A stretch of 33,192 bases of DNA from Planctomycetota bacterium (GCA_030637065.1 DAOVVQ010000003.1:1-33192); one strand, 5' to 3'; positions 8,026-17,901 are shown, counted from the stretch's first letter. Translations and numbers: made by a program. Notes: generated by a model from the letters alone, not told the origin.

Positions 8026-9237
8026 TTATGATTTAGTATTTGCTATTGGGTTGTTGTTTTCGAGTTTTGCTATTACGGCTGTGCCGCAGGCGTCGCCCCA
8101 GACGTTGACGGCGGTTCTGAACATATCGAGTATCCGGTCGACGGCGAGTATCATTGCGATCCCTTCGAGCGGCAGATTGACGGCCTTGAGGACGATGACC
8201 AGCGTGATGAGCCCTGCGCCCGGGATGGCGGCGGCCCCTATGGATGCCAGGGCGGCGGTGAGCATTATGATCAACTGGGTGGGTATGGTCATCTCGATCC
8301 CATAGGCCTGGGCGATGAATACGGCTGCGACGGCTTCGTAGAGTGCGGTCCCGTCCATGTTGATGGTCGCACCTAAGGGCAGGACGAATCCGGCGATGCG
8401 GTTCGGGATGCCGGCCTTTTTTTCGATGCACTCGATGGTTACCGGTAGAGTCGCTGCGCTGCTCGCGGTGCTGAATGCGGTGGCTATCGCGCTGAACATG
8501 TGCCTGACGAACTCCAGGGGCGAATATGCCCGGAAGATCAGCAGCAGTACCGGCAGGGTGACGCAGGCGTGGATGGCCAAACCGATCGCGACAGTAGCCA
8601 TGTAAACGGCCAGGGGCTTTATGATCTCGAGGCCCATCTGGCCGATGGTCGAGGCCATCAGTGCAAATACGCCGAACGGCGCCAGCCGCATTATCCAGTC
8701 GGTGATCCTGAGCATGACGGCGTTGAAGGACTCGAAGAGGTCGGCGAGCGGTTTTGCCCTGTCGCCTGCGCTGCCAAGTGCGGCGCCGAAGAGCAGTGAA
8801 AAGAATATGACCGCGAGCATTTTGTCGGCGGCCATCGATTGCAGTATGTTGGTCGGGACGATGTCGTTGAGAACGGATATCGCCGATGGGGGTTTGTGGG
8901 CTGAGCTGTCGAATGTTGCCTCCGCCGGCAGTTCGACGCCGAGGCCGGGGGTCAGGATGTTGACCAGTACGAGTCCGACGCCGACGGCAAGAAGTGTCGT
9001 TGCCGTGTAGTAGAGGAACGTGCGAAGGCCGATCCGTCCGAGGCTGCGGGCGTTGGGGATGGAGGCGACGCCGGTGACCATCGAGGCGACGACCAGCGGG
9101 ACGATGATCATCTTGAGCAGGCGAATGAAAATATCGCCGACGAACCTGATATGCACGGCATTGTCGCCAAGCAAAACGCCGGCAACAACCCCGCCGACAA
9201 TGGCAATACCGATCTGAGTATGAATCTTAAGCTTCAA
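8026..9237 (-). CDS. Dicarboxylate/amino acid:cation symporter (DAACS family)
   Basis: An inner-membrane sodium- or proton-coupled transporter for dicarboxylates or acidic amino acids. From the proposed start it is 403 residues with about eight membrane helices and re-entrant loops. Family marks include TAFSTASSAATLPVTIECIE (the serine-rich hairpin), GFVLPLGATINMDGTALYEAVAAVF and the later AAAIPGAGLITLVIVLK segment. The start is taken as TTG at 9237 (LKLKIHTQIGIAI...), because AGGAG at 9243-9247 is 5 nt upstream and the promoter at 9278-9306 would otherwise lie inside the gene; an upstream ATG at 9282 is less likely. It precedes the rhamnosidase gene by 28 nt, but a substrate link to rhamnose is not evident from sequence. 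Confidence 0.9.
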   Translation of the reverse strand: MKLKIHTQIGIAIVGGVVAGVLLGDNAVHIRFVGDIFIRLLKMIIVPLVVASMVTGVASIPNARSLGRIGLRTFLYYTATTLLAVGVGLVLVNILTPGLGVELPAEATFDSSAHKPPSAISVLNDIVPTNILQSMAADKMLAVIFFSLLFGAALGSAGDRAKPLADLFESFNAVMLRITDWIMRLAPFGVFALMASTIGQMGLEIIKPLAVYMATVAIGLAIHACVTLPVLLLIFRAYSPLEFVRHMFSAIATAFSTASSAATLPVTIECIEKKAGIPNRIAGFVLPLGATINMDGTALYEAVAAVFIAQAYGIEMTIPTQLIIMLTAALASIGAAAIPGAGLITLVIVLKAVNLPLEGIAMILAVDRILDMFRTAVNVWGDACGTAVIAKLENNNPIANTKS

Positions 9238-9277
9238 AATCGCTCCTGAACCGACAAGATACGTTGAATAGACAATA

Positions 9278-9306
9278 AGCATACCGCAGACCCGGCCCGG
9301 AGTCAA
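9278..9306 (-). promoter_or_regulatory. Sigma-70-type promoter of the symporter-rhamnosidase pair
   Basis: On the minus strand TTGACT (9306-9301), a 17-bp spacer and TATGCT (9283-9278) match the -35/-10 consensus at 5/6 and 4/6 positions. Transcription would start near 9271, about 35 nt before the proposed TTG start. Confidence 0.5.
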
Positions 9307-9384
9307 GGGCTGATATACGAGCCCCTGTTGATCGCCGTTAGAGGGCGGGTGGGGGGATATACTTGTTTTTAAGTGGGACTGGTC

Positions 9385-9762
9385 TTATATCCATCGTCCG
9401 ATTATTAGTCCGAGCCATACGAATGCCAGGCCTGCGCCGTTTTGCAGCAGCAGGTTTGCCGATGCGCGGAACCATTGGGTCTGGTCGAGGAGTTGGGTGG
9501 TTTCGAACATGAAGGTTGAAAAGGTGGTAAACGAGCCGAAGAAGCCGATGAAGATGACGGCGTGGAGGTGCGGGCTCAGTTCGATGCGGCTGTGCGACAG
9601 CGCCCATACTATCCCGAAGAGCAGACAGCCGGTTATATTGACGATTGCCGTTGCCCATGGGAACTCAGACGGCAGACATCGCTGGACCAAACCGCCCATC
9701 AGATAACGAGCCAACGTGCCGATCGCCCCGGCGAGGGCGAGGAAAAGTATCTTTTGAACCAT
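9385..9762 (-). CDS. crcB: Fluoride ion channel Fluc/CrcB
   Basis: This small inner-membrane protein (125 residues, four helices) exports fluoride as a dual-topology dimer. Diagnostic motifs are present: GAIGTLARYLMGG at the N-terminus, ATAIVNITGCLLFG with N42, and GFFGSFTTFSTFMFE at residues 73-87, which contains the phenylalanines lining the pore. Family length is typical. It is a single copy here; two adjacent crcB genes are found in some bacteria. The ATG at 9762 is preceded by only a weak GAGAG. No fluoride riboswitch motif was seen upstream; the space holds the terminator of the preceding gene instead. Confidence 0.93.
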   Translation of the reverse strand: MVQKILFLALAGAIGTLARYLMGGLVQRCLPSEFPWATAIVNITGCLLFGIVWALSHSRIELSPHLHAVIFIGFFGSFTTFSTFMFETTQLLDQTQWFRASANLLLQNGAGLAFVWLGLIIGRWI

Positions 9763-9792
9763 CTGAACACTCTCGAAAAGGCTCGTTTAAAT

Positions 9793-9842
9793 CCAGAAAA
9801 AAATAAATGTACCCGGTACAGTTAATTTGCCCGGGTACATTT
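9793..9842 (-). terminator. Rho-independent terminator after the TpsA gene
   Basis: Arms AAATGTACCCGG (9805-9816) and CCGGGTACATTT (9831-9842) are perfectly complementary with a 14-nt loop. On the minus strand the stem is followed by ATTTATTTTTTTCTGG, a T-run of the expected type. It lies 28 nt after the tpsA stop and before crcB. Confidence 0.75.
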
Positions 9843-9869
9843 AATTCGTATAGCTGACTATCACACCGA

Positions 9870-12800
9870 CTACAGCATACCGCCGACAAACTGCTCCATG
9901 AACATTGCGACGCGTTCGTCATTACTTTGTTCTACCAGACTTTCGACGAACGGATTGAGGTATGCCAACGATGTATTCAGGCCGAATTCGGTATACTCAC
10001 CGCTTGCAATTTCCGTCAAGATCTGATGAGATTCGGTGACGGCGGCAAGCCATGCCACGGCAGTATCGCCATCGGGCACAACGGCGAGCTGTTCCCTGAT
10101 CGAGCTGAATAACTCCGGAGTTGGCGGCTGGTCCGACGTGCTGAGCAGTACCGCTGCAAGAGGCCCAACGACAGGTTCGTAATCCTTAAGCGTCTTTTGA
10201 AGTTCCAATAATCTCATCGCCGACTTGATCGGGAGTTCGCTTGTATCGTAATCATCGCTGCCAAGTCCTTGAGCACTCAGGACATAATCCTCGCCGGGCT
10301 GGCCGAGATACGTCTTCCGCACTCCAAGACTATCGAGTAATGCCAGTATAGCCGCCATATTCGAGGGTATCCTTGTGATCTCGAGTTCCCGCGGCTGTAA
10401 CACATAACTCATGAGCGCAGGACTGTCATCGGTAAGCACAAATGCCGGGTCACCAAGCGTCAGGCCGTCACTGCTTCCACGAAGGATGTAGCCCCCCTGG
10501 TCGATATGCCACGATGACGATACCGCATCCAGATCCGTATCCGCGTAAGGTAACTTTAACAGCTCGCCTGAAACAGTAGACGATGCCGCCGCACCTGAAC
10601 CTGGCAAACCTCCATACTGTGCCTGGCTCCGTGTTTCACTTACCCGCGATACCACTTCAATTCGTGAGATGGGATGTTCCGCATCCATATCTTCAAGGTA
10701 GCTTATAAAATCGTCTGTGAAAGCCACTGTATGGGTCGCGTCAACAACAAGGGTTCCCCCTTCGGTTTCGAAATTGATCGCCTCGGAACCGACTCTCGCA
10801 AAAGTGTTTGCATTGGATTTAAATCCGCTCGCCAAATAGACGGCAATATCGATAGGATCGCCGGAATTTTCCCCAACGTTCTTGAGATTACCCTCTAATC
10901 GGTTATCAACCGCGGGATCCGAACCATAATATTCACCGTTTGCGGTTAGTTCGGCCTGGGTACCTAAGATCAGATTGTCATTACTTAAGATGACAATGGC
11001 TGCCTTTCCGTCTCCTCCGATTTCCAGAAGATCGACACCCTGGTCAGTCTTGTCATCCGAGTATCCGGTAACCGAAATGTTGAATTCATCACCGGCGTCT
11101 GTATAAACCTTGCCGGCTTTGGCAATTATCAATACGCCGCTATTGGCAGCGGTCAACGCTCCTTTGAGATTGATATCGCCGGTATCGGCCTGCAGATCGA
11201 TGCCGCCGTCGACATTTGCATAGCCGTCGAGTTCGATGTTGCCATCTGCTTCAATAGTCAGGTCGCTATTGTAGCCCGCGGGACGTATGCCAAAACCGTA
11301 ATGTGCATCAATGTCGCCATCGACTATTACATTCCTGCCTTTGAGTGTAATGTTTCCACCGCCACTGGCTAATATGCCGTCATCGCCGACAAAACCGTGG
11401 TCGTTTGCCAGCAGATCGAAACCTTTTGCATCCACCTCAATGGGACCATGAGCGGCCTCAAGCCTCCTGGCATTTATATCGGAGTCATAGCTGGAAAGGA
11501 TGACACCGCCGTTGGCTTTGGCTCCTATGGATTTCCACTGGTCAGCGGCATTATCATTGTTGCCGTCATAGGGCTTACCAATTGCCATATCTTCATCCAC
11601 TGCTATTGTCGAGCCGCGAGTACTCTCCAGCGTAAGGTCCGTATTCCCCTGGTTGGCAAAAGTGAACTCTGCAATATTCAGCGTATCTTTTTGTATCATT
11701 GTCAAGGTGCTGGCACCGGCTTTGATGGTCCCGCTGTCATACGTCATAGCCCCACCGGTTGCCTCGAGGAGAATGCTTCCGGCTTCAGCCAGGATATCCT
11801 GCAGCGCTACATCATCCTCTTCGACTATGGCTATATCTCCAGTCGCGGTCTGGGCGTTGAGGATCGTGATGTCCGTTTGTATCGCGGTGCCGAGTTCACC
11901 AATACCGGTCGAAGCAGTTAGTATCGCTTTGTTACCTGCAATGTCTATCGCCCCGTCCGTGTCCTCGATCTTACCGGTCGAGGCGGTCAACGTGGCAGTT
12001 GTAGCTGCATCCGCCAGGAACTCCGATATGTCGTTCTTAGCCCACATCGCGACCTGTCCGCTGTCGGCAGTGGCGCTTACAGAGGAAATACTGCCGGTGT
12101 TTGCTGTCAGGTCCGCCAAAGATCCGGCGTTAGCTGAGCTGTTCGTGATCGAATCGCCTGCCGACATCAATACGATTCCCGCACTGGCATCGGTACCGCC
12201 AATATTACCGCCAGCTGTCAAGTCCGCCAAAGGACCTGCTGTGACATTCGAGTTGAGTATGTCGCCTATTGCATCCAGATCTGCTAAATTGCCTGCGACG
12301 ACAGTCGAATCGAGTATACTGCCGGTCGCATCCAAATCTGCCGAGCCTGCCCCGCCTGCGGTGACGGACGAAGCCGTGAGATCGTTGCCGGTTACATCTA
12401 TGCCGATGTTACCGTTATTCGTGGTCGCAGTATTGACCGTCAGCGATCCGCCGCCCGACTGGCTGAATAAAATGCTGCCATCTCCACCGACAGTCAGCGT
12501 CGATGCGACAGCATCCGCGGCACCGCTGTTGTTGATGTCAATATCTCCGTTACCGGCAATATCAGCGGATATCGAAGTGCCGCCGGTATTGTCGATCTCT
12601 ATGTTACCACTGGCAGTATCGGCGTCTATAACAGCAGCCGAGGTCTCGATCGGCGAATTGCCGTATATGCCCGTTCCGGCACTCAGTACTGCTGTAGCTG
12701 CAGTTATGTCCGTATTGCCGTCCGTATCGGTTATCTTACCGTTCGAGGCGTTCAACATGGCAGTGCCGCCGGCGTTTGCCGAGAACCCCACGATGTTGCC

Positions 12801-14774
12801 GCCGGTAGCCCTCATGCTCGCATTTCCGGTAGTCGCAGTTACCGCCGAATCCAGGATGTCGCCGATGGTAGCCCTCATACTGACATTTCCGCCAGTCGCA
12901 GTTGCCGTTGTATTCGAGATGTCGCCGGTGTCAGTCTTGATCGTCGCTCCATTAGACGCCGTCGCCGTAGAATTTGAAAGATCTTTGTTGGCCCATATAG
13001 TTACGGCTCCGGCAGTGACGGCGGCATTAGAGATACTGCCGCCGGCGTCCGCTTTCAAAGTGGCGTAGTAGCCCGGAGCCGTCGATGCATTAACGACTGC
13101 ATTTTGTATGTCACCGGCTGCGGTCTTTATATCGGCGATGCCATTTGTTGCTGTAATCGCGACTGAATTCAGGCCGTCAGCTTCGGTGATGTAGATATTT
13201 CCGTTTGTCGACGTGGCCGTAAGATCGTCCACTGAGGTATATATCCGATCAACGGCAGTTCCAATACCGGTTCCAGCCATCATGTCAAGCGTGGCGGAAT
13301 TGGCAAGATCGGTTCCACTCTCTGCTATTGTGTAATCACCTGAGCGGGTTATTGACCCACTGCCATCATCCCAATTTCCAGAAGTGGCACTCAGGTGGTC
13401 CGCAAATAATGACAAAGTAATATCGCCAGCTGATGTGTCAATTGTCGTAGCTCCATCGATAGTTATGTTGTCTTCCGCCCACACCACGGTATTGGCGGCA
13501 TAATTTCCGCTAACCGAAGCATTTACCGGGTCTATTACAAAATTTCCGGCTTCGTAGCCTTCTTGGGCATAACCTAAGACGGAGCCTGCTATTGCGACAT
13601 CTTTTGCCGCACTAAACTCTCCGGTTCCACCGTCTCCCGAAGTTGCTCCACCGGATATGTCTATCGTTTGCCCGTCCTTTGCATAGGCATTGCCGTGTGA
13701 ATAGAGGTAAACATCGCCACCGGTAGAATCGACGTCGGCGCCTTTGGCCTCGATGAGGCTTGTATTCTCGAGGGTTATCGTTTCATTGGCAATTACTTCG
13801 ATATTGCCAGCCGTCGCGAGATCCCCTGCGTTTGCCTTGACTATACCTTCATTGGTAACAGTATCGCCGGTTATTGTTATGTTTCCACCGTCTACACCGG
13901 CTGTCGCGGAACTGACGTCCATAATGCCGGAATTGATGACGTTATTGCCCTGAGCTGTTATCACTCCGCCAGCCGCTGAGAGTTTGCCGACATTTTCCAC
14001 TACTCTGGAATAGACATCGCCGACAGATGCGAGGATAATTGTGCCGCCCGAGGCATTAATGTCGCCTTCGTTAAGAACGTCGGCAGGCGCATCCGGAGCC
14101 TGGGGCTGCGGTTGAAGCGAGCCGATCTCAACCATCACATTGCTGCTGTTCTGCCTGACAAAAACCCTGTCGCCCGCGGCCATTATCGCATAGCCCTCGG
14201 GACAATTTATACTACCGGCATTTGTCACCTGATTACCAATCAGATAGACTCTCTCGGCGGAAATTGTACCCCGATTAACGACATCACCATTGCCGCCGGA
14301 AAATACCATGTTATCCGCCAGGAAATCGCCATCGGACATATTCAGGCCGGAAGCGATGAACTGGCTGGCGTTGACGGACGAGCCGTCGCTTAAATAGATA
14401 CCCGCAGGATTAACGAAGACAAGCCTCCCGTTACTCGTGACATTGCCGTCTAGCAGAGACGGATTTGCCTTGATGATCCTGTTTAGTGTAGCGGCATTCA
14501 CCGAAGGCTGCGCGAAATCCACGGTCTTGCCGGCATCGACATTGAAGCGGTTGTACTCAATTACTGTCTTCATGCCGCCAGTGGTTACGGTTGTGGTATT
14601 ACCGGCTGTGTTGAACACAGCCGAACCGTGGGTGACATTTTCCCCCTCGATCATGCCAGGAACAGCATCTGCCAGGACAACTGAAAACGATGTGTTGAAT
14701 AACATGCAGCACACCAGAAAGTATACGGTTGCCTGCCTGAATAGACCTTTAGATATCTTTTTTGTAATTTTCAT
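9870..14774 (-). CDS. Two-partner secretion exoprotein (TpsA), filamentous haemagglutinin N-domain
   Basis: A large secreted adhesin-like protein (1634 residues from the proposed start) predicted to pass the outer membrane through the TpsB encoded just upstream. It has a signal peptide (about residues 1-35, ending SVVLADAVPG) and a TPS domain at about 38-170 with NPSL (104-107) and NPAG (122-125), the counterparts of the NPNL/NPNG motifs. The middle is a long beta-helix of degenerate Ala/Thr/Asp-rich repeats such as ADLTANTGSISS and TATLTASTGKIEDTDG. The C-terminal ~250 residues are of different composition and unrecognised. ATG 14774 is chosen because GGGAG lies a few bases upstream; the frame stays open to 14855. 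It is 74 nt downstream of tpsB, so the two form an operon. Ligand or function of the exoprotein is unknown. Confidence 0.88.
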   Translation of the reverse strand: MKITKKISKGLFRQATVYFLVCCMLFNTSFSVVLADAVPGMIEGENVTHGSAVFNTAGNTTTVTTGGMKTVIEYNRFNVDAGKTVDFAQPSVNAATLNRIIKANPSLLDGNVTSNGRLVFVNPAGIYLSDGSSVNASQFIASGLNMSDGDFLADNMVFSGGNGDVVNRGTISAERVYLIGNQVTNAGSINCPEGYAIMAAGDRVFVRQNSSNVMVEIGSLQPQPQAPDAPADVLNEGDINASGGTIILASVGDVYSRVVENVGKLSAAGGVITAQGNNVINSGIMDVSSATAGVDGGNITITGDTVTNEGIVKANAGDLATAGNIEVIANETITLENTSLIEAKGADVDSTGGDVYLYSHGNAYAKDGQTIDISGGATSGDGGTGEFSAAKDVAIAGSVLGYAQEGYEAGNFVIDPVNASVSGNYAANTVVWAEDNITIDGATTIDTSAGDITLSLFADHLSATSGNWDDGSGSITRSGDYTIAESGTDLANSATLDMMAGTGIGTAVDRIYTSVDDLTATSTNGNIYITEADGLNSVAITATNGIADIKTAAGDIQNAVVNASTAPGYYATLKADAGGSISNAAVTAGAVTIWANKDLSNSTATASNGATIKTDTGDISNTTATATGGNVSMRATIGDILDSAVTATTGNASMRATGGNIVGFSANAGGTAMLNASNGKITDTDGNTDITAATAVLSAGTGIYGNSPIETSAAVIDADTASGNIEIDNTGGTSISADIAGNGDIDINNSGAADAVASTLTVGGDGSILFSQSGGGSLTVNTATTNNGNIGIDVTGNDLTASSVTAGGAGSADLDATGSILDSTVVAGNLADLDAIGDILNSNVTAGPLADLTAGGNIGGTDASAGIVLMSAGDSITNSSANAGSLADLTANTGSISSVSATADSGQVAMWAKNDISEFLADAATTATLTASTGKIEDTDGAIDIAGNKAILTASTGIGELGTAIQTDITILNAQTATGDIAIVEEDDVALQDILAEAGSILLEATGGAMTYDSGTIKAGASTLTMIQKDTLNIAEFTFANQGNTDLTLESTRGSTIAVDEDMAIGKPYDGNNDNAADQWKSIGAKANGGVILSSYDSDINARRLEAAHGPIEVDAKGFDLLANDHGFVGDDGILASGGGNITLKGRNVIVDGDIDAHYGFGIRPAGYNSDLTIEADGNIELDGYANVDGGIDLQADTGDINLKGALTAANSGVLIIAKAGKVYTDAGDEFNISVTGYSDDKTDQGVDLLEIGGDGKAAIVILSNDNLILGTQAELTANGEYYGSDPAVDNRLEGNLKNVGENSGDPIDIAVYLASGFKSNANTFARVGSEAINFETEGGTLVVDATHTVAFTDDFISYLEDMDAEHPISRIEVVSRVSETRSQAQYGGLPGSGAAASSTVSGELLKLPYADTDLDAVSSSWHIDQGGYILRGSSDGLTLGDPAFVLTDDSPALMSYVLQPRELEITRIPSNMAAILALLDSLGVRKTYLGQPGEDYVLSAQGLGSDDYDTSELPIKSAMRLLELQKTLKDYEPVVGPLAAVLLSTSDQPPTPELFSSIREQLAVVPDGDTAVAWLAAVTESHQILTEIASGEYTEFGLNTSLAYLNPFVESLVEQSNDERVAMFMEQFVGGML

Positions 14775-14848
14775 CACTCTCCCTTCCGCTATTAACTTGT
14801 CACATTCAGAATATATCTGAAGCCCGGGATACACATACCGGGCCAAAG

Positions 14849-16801
14849 TTACCAACGATACACAAGATTAAAACTCCATCGACCATCGTTTCTGTGGGTA
14901 AGTGTCTTTCCGGTTGAAGGATCGGTTGTTGTTCGTAAAGGTATGCCGTAGTACACAGAACCGTCGAAATTGTCTCCAATTGTCGCAAGTATCCCCACGC
15001 CATACGAACTGAGTTCCTGGACCCTCTTGTCGCCGGCGACCGGATTTTCAGTAATGGCCCGGCCATAATCGTAAAAGACAAGCGGAGCCGCTTTTCTAAG
15101 CCAGGGCTTTTCAGCTTGCGTCCCGCTGGGGCTGTCGGCATTTCCCCTGGCGACAAGACCGTGCTTTACCAGGTCAAACTCATACTGAGCGGATATAAGC
15201 ATGCCGCCATCGGCAACGATCTCATCTTCGCCATAGCCTCTGACAGAATAAAGGCCGCCAAAGGGAGTCATCTTCGCGGCAACCAGCCTTTCATCGGAAT
15301 CGACCCAGCGGAAAGACGCTCCAGCCCGCCCAATCCTGTCCGTATCGTACTGGCTATGGGCCGCTGTCAGCGTATTGATCGTAAAATCAGGCTTTGTCCC
15401 AAGACGTGCTTCGGTGAACCTTTCCTGGCTGGAACCGTCAAAGCTCTCGGTCTGTGTAAATGACACAGACGTATCGGTCAAGTCATCCGCGTGATGAAGA
15501 GCAACGCCTGCGGACCACAGATCCATCTCGACATTGGTTTTAGCACCCAATGAAGGCTTCACCCGGCTTCTTTCATTGCTCAGCGAACCGGTAATATCCA
15601 GGAACCACGGATCGCTGTCGCTGTCAGCCAGGAAGAACTGGAATAAATTATATCGCAAAATACCGCCGTGGTAGTCACCGGCGCCACGGAAGTCGAATCC
15701 GCCGGCATCGTCCGTAGAAATGTCAAAATTGCTGTGCCCCGTATACAGGTTCAAACGCAAACGCGGTGTCCAAAGCGGCAACTCGTAACTGCCGTGAACG
15801 GAATAATTCTCACGGAACGGATTGGCGGGATGTTCGTGCAAAGGACCCTGGTATATACCCACAATCTTGTCGTCTATGCCGGTAAGGTTAGTGTTAATAA
15901 CGCCGAATCTCGGATTCCATCGCCTCTCTTTGGAACCTGAATTGTCAGACTGAACATAAAAATGCCAGGGGTTTCTTTCAAAAATCTCATAATCAAGCGT
16001 CAGCGAATCCGATGTCGTACCACGAGAGACGATCGGCGATATGTACCTGTCAGGATTGAGGTTGAGCAGATTGACAAAACGGTCAAGCTCCTCGCGATTG
16101 ATAGTCTGGCCCTCTTTTACCGGCGACCACTCCCGGAGAACAGACTCCTTGAGAACAGGCTTCTCATCGTCCCTTAGATCACGATACTTCAGGTCAGCCG
16201 GGACATCCGGGTCAAACACCTGGTACTTCGCATTGACCTGCGAGGTCTTTGCCTCGAGGACCTGGATAGGCAGAATGTCGTCCTTCAATACCGCCTTCTT
16301 CGTGTCCGGAAGCGCCTCCGCTGAGACGTACATATAAATGCCCGCGAAACCTCGATCTTCATAAACAGAAAGAAAGTACGCCATGAGCCCGAACATCTCT
16401 CGTGTGGAGACTTTGTGAACCCGACCGGGCATTGCGATAATGTCATGGATCGCCCTGAGATCGTACAGGTCGCCGGACTCAGCCGGTTTCGAGGGATCGG
16501 AGCTATCGAATACCGCAGGCAAATCTTTCAACAATTCGTCGTCTGATAACAGCGTATTGCCGTTGATCCGCAGTTCCCTGACGACAAAACGATCCGTGCT
16601 GTCAGCAGGAAGCGGCAGTTTCTCAGCCATAGTGTCCAGACGGTCTCTGTGCCGCTGGGCCGATTTGATCTTCTTATCCATTTCCAACTGGGCCTCCGTT
16701 TCGAGAGAGACCCGCTTGCCAGGAACGCCAGCCATAACACAAAAAACCGGTCCCAAACAAACAAAAACAACAATACAAATCATCCGTGTCGTGCGATCCA
16801 T
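14849..16801 (-). CDS. Two-partner secretion outer-membrane transporter (TpsB, ShlB/FhaC family)
   Basis: A 650-residue outer-membrane beta-barrel that exports its partner TpsA. It has a signal peptide (about residues 1-24), a periplasmic region with POTRA-like segments (FVVRELRINGNTLLSDDELL near 70, then the VLEAKTSQVNAKYQVF and VLREWSPVKEGQTINREELD segments), and a 16-strand barrel beginning near residue 270 (FYVQSDNSGSKERRWNPRFG). The conserved plug motif appears as VRGYG (RGY at 521-523), and the chain ends with an aromatic strand WSFNLVYRW, as expected for BAM-dependent insertion. Purine-rich AGGAAAGGATAGGAA precedes the ATG. It is followed by tpsA. Two hairpins lie in the leader upstream. 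Confidence 0.92.
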   Translation of the reverse strand: MDRTTRMICIVVFVCLGPVFCVMAGVPGKRVSLETEAQLEMDKKIKSAQRHRDRLDTMAEKLPLPADSTDRFVVRELRINGNTLLSDDELLKDLPAVFDSSDPSKPAESGDLYDLRAIHDIIAMPGRVHKVSTREMFGLMAYFLSVYEDRGFAGIYMYVSAEALPDTKKAVLKDDILPIQVLEAKTSQVNAKYQVFDPDVPADLKYRDLRDDEKPVLKESVLREWSPVKEGQTINREELDRFVNLLNLNPDRYISPIVSRGTTSDSLTLDYEIFERNPWHFYVQSDNSGSKERRWNPRFGVINTNLTGIDDKIVGIYQGPLHEHPANPFRENYSVHGSYELPLWTPRLRLNLYTGHSNFDISTDDAGGFDFRGAGDYHGGILRYNLFQFFLADSDSDPWFLDITGSLSNERSRVKPSLGAKTNVEMDLWSAGVALHHADDLTDTSVSFTQTESFDGSSQERFTEARLGTKPDFTINTLTAAHSQYDTDRIGRAGASFRWVDSDERLVAAKMTPFGGLYSVRGYGEDEIVADGGMLISAQYEFDLVKHGLVARGNADSPSGTQAEKPWLRKAAPLVFYDYGRAITENPVAGDKRVQELSSYGVGILATIGDNFDGSVYYGIPLRTTTDPSTGKTLTHRNDGRWSFNLVYRW

Positions 16802-17058
16802 AATTTCCTATCCTTTCCTGTTCTTGAATGCCTACGTTGCCACACCCTGCCCCCTATTTAGGTGGGCACCGCTACCATTAGCGGTGAATACTGTGACACA
16901 TGCTAAACCGTAAACCACCCAGAATAGAGCTATATTACAGTATTCTGAGCCAAAAGTAAAGGAAAAAATGGTAAAAACCACTTTTCTCCTGCGTTTTATG
17001 GCTTTTCAGCGCTGATATCAATGCTTTTTGCTTAAACCGTTACAGAGAGGGTTTTTGG
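16802..17058 (-). promoter_or_regulatory. Structured leader upstream of tpsB
   Basis: No gene is seen in these 257 bp. On the minus strand two adjacent stems can be drawn: CACCGCTA-ATGG-TAGCGGTG (16886-16867, perfect) and TGCCC...GGGCA directly after it. No known riboswitch core was recognised. A weak -10-like TAATAT occurs further upstream. Role in controlling the secretion operon is inference from position. Confidence 0.4.
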
Positions 17059-17880
17059 TTACTCCTGCACCTGCTTCTTGCGATATTGCAAATAGATATC
17101 GCGCATCGCCACGTAAGGGTCGAGGGATGACGACTTAAACGACTCGTATTCTCCCAGATTGAATGACCGTTTGTTGATGATCTTACCGGCTGAGATCGCG
17201 ATGACTGCCTCGTCAGGATTGACATATCGTACGGGATTCAGGAACCAGTCGCCTACCATCCCAACCGAATCACGCGCTGTCGAAGGGCCAAACAACGGCA
17301 GGACGATATAGAAGCCCGGATCGACCCCCCACGCCCCAAGAGTCTGCCCGAAGTCTTCGTAGACTCGATCGAGGCCCGGTTTTTCGCTCGCCGGGTCGCC
17401 AAAACCAAGAATGCCTTCCGTCGTATTGATAAAAAACCTGCGAAGTTCGATATCGGCGGACTCGCCCTTGCCCTGAAGGAGACAGTTGGCATAACGGACA
17501 GGGGTCGTCAGATTCCCGAAGAAATTGCCCACGCCTTCGCGAACAGGCTCGGGAATAACCGCCACCCACGTCCCTGCAACAGGCTCCAATACCCACGTGT
17601 ACAGCGCATCATTGACACCGTACATCAACCGATTAAAGGATTCCAGCGGGTCGGACACCTGGGCCGCCTGCTCGTCGAGTTCGTCTTCCAGGAGAGCGAA
17701 ATCGTCATCTTCGAATCCATCGCCGCCGTTTTCCACCGTGCCCACTATAGCCGGAGAAGAAACCCGACTATTCGATGTCGCACAGCCGCCCGTAAAGAGA
17801 GCGACAATCGCCAGTAACAGGGCTGCTGTCCTGAGCACACCGGCACCGACCGCTTTTTTAGATACTCCCATAAATCTCAT
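17059..17880 (-). CDS. mlaA: MlaA/VacJ family outer-membrane lipoprotein
   Basis: MlaA removes misplaced phospholipids from the outer leaflet of the outer membrane and hands them to periplasmic MlaC. The 273-residue protein has a lipoprotein signal peptide ending FTGGC (Cys33), an acidic linker (residues about 50-75), and the MlaA core: DPLESFNRLMYGVNDALYTW, the FFGNLTTPVRYANCLLQGK segment, TTEGILGFGDPAS, and DFGQTLGAWGVDPGFYIVLPLFGPSTARD. These are the family's conserved blocks. AAGGAG at 17888-17893 is 7 nt before the ATG. It lies 21 nt downstream of the RND gene and is the last gene of a mlaC-RND-mlaA operon. Confidence 0.93.
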   Translation of the reverse strand: MRFMGVSKKAVGAGVLRTAALLLAIVALFTGGCATSNSRVSSPAIVGTVENGGDGFEDDDFALLEDELDEQAAQVSDPLESFNRLMYGVNDALYTWVLEPVAGTWVAVIPEPVREGVGNFFGNLTTPVRYANCLLQGKGESADIELRRFFINTTEGILGFGDPASEKPGLDRVYEDFGQTLGAWGVDPGFYIVLPLFGPSTARDSVGMVGDWFLNPVRYVNPDEAVIAISAGKIINKRSFNLGEYESFKSSSLDPYVAMRDIYLQYRKKQVQE

Positions 17881-17901
17881 TTGAATACTCCTTGCAAAAG
17901 A

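Noticed and set aside
9763..9869. Fluoride riboswitch upstream of crcB
   Set aside because: The space holds the terminator of tpsA and no crcB-motif RNA core was seen.
11653..13068. Long open frame (471 codons) on the plus strand
   Set aside because: Antisense shadow of the repetitive TpsA gene; Val/Ser/Pro/Ala-biased translation without domain features.
16802..17058. Cyclic di-GMP riboswitch upstream of tpsB
   Set aside because: The conserved GGGCAAACC and GACGCAAAGCC blocks are absent.
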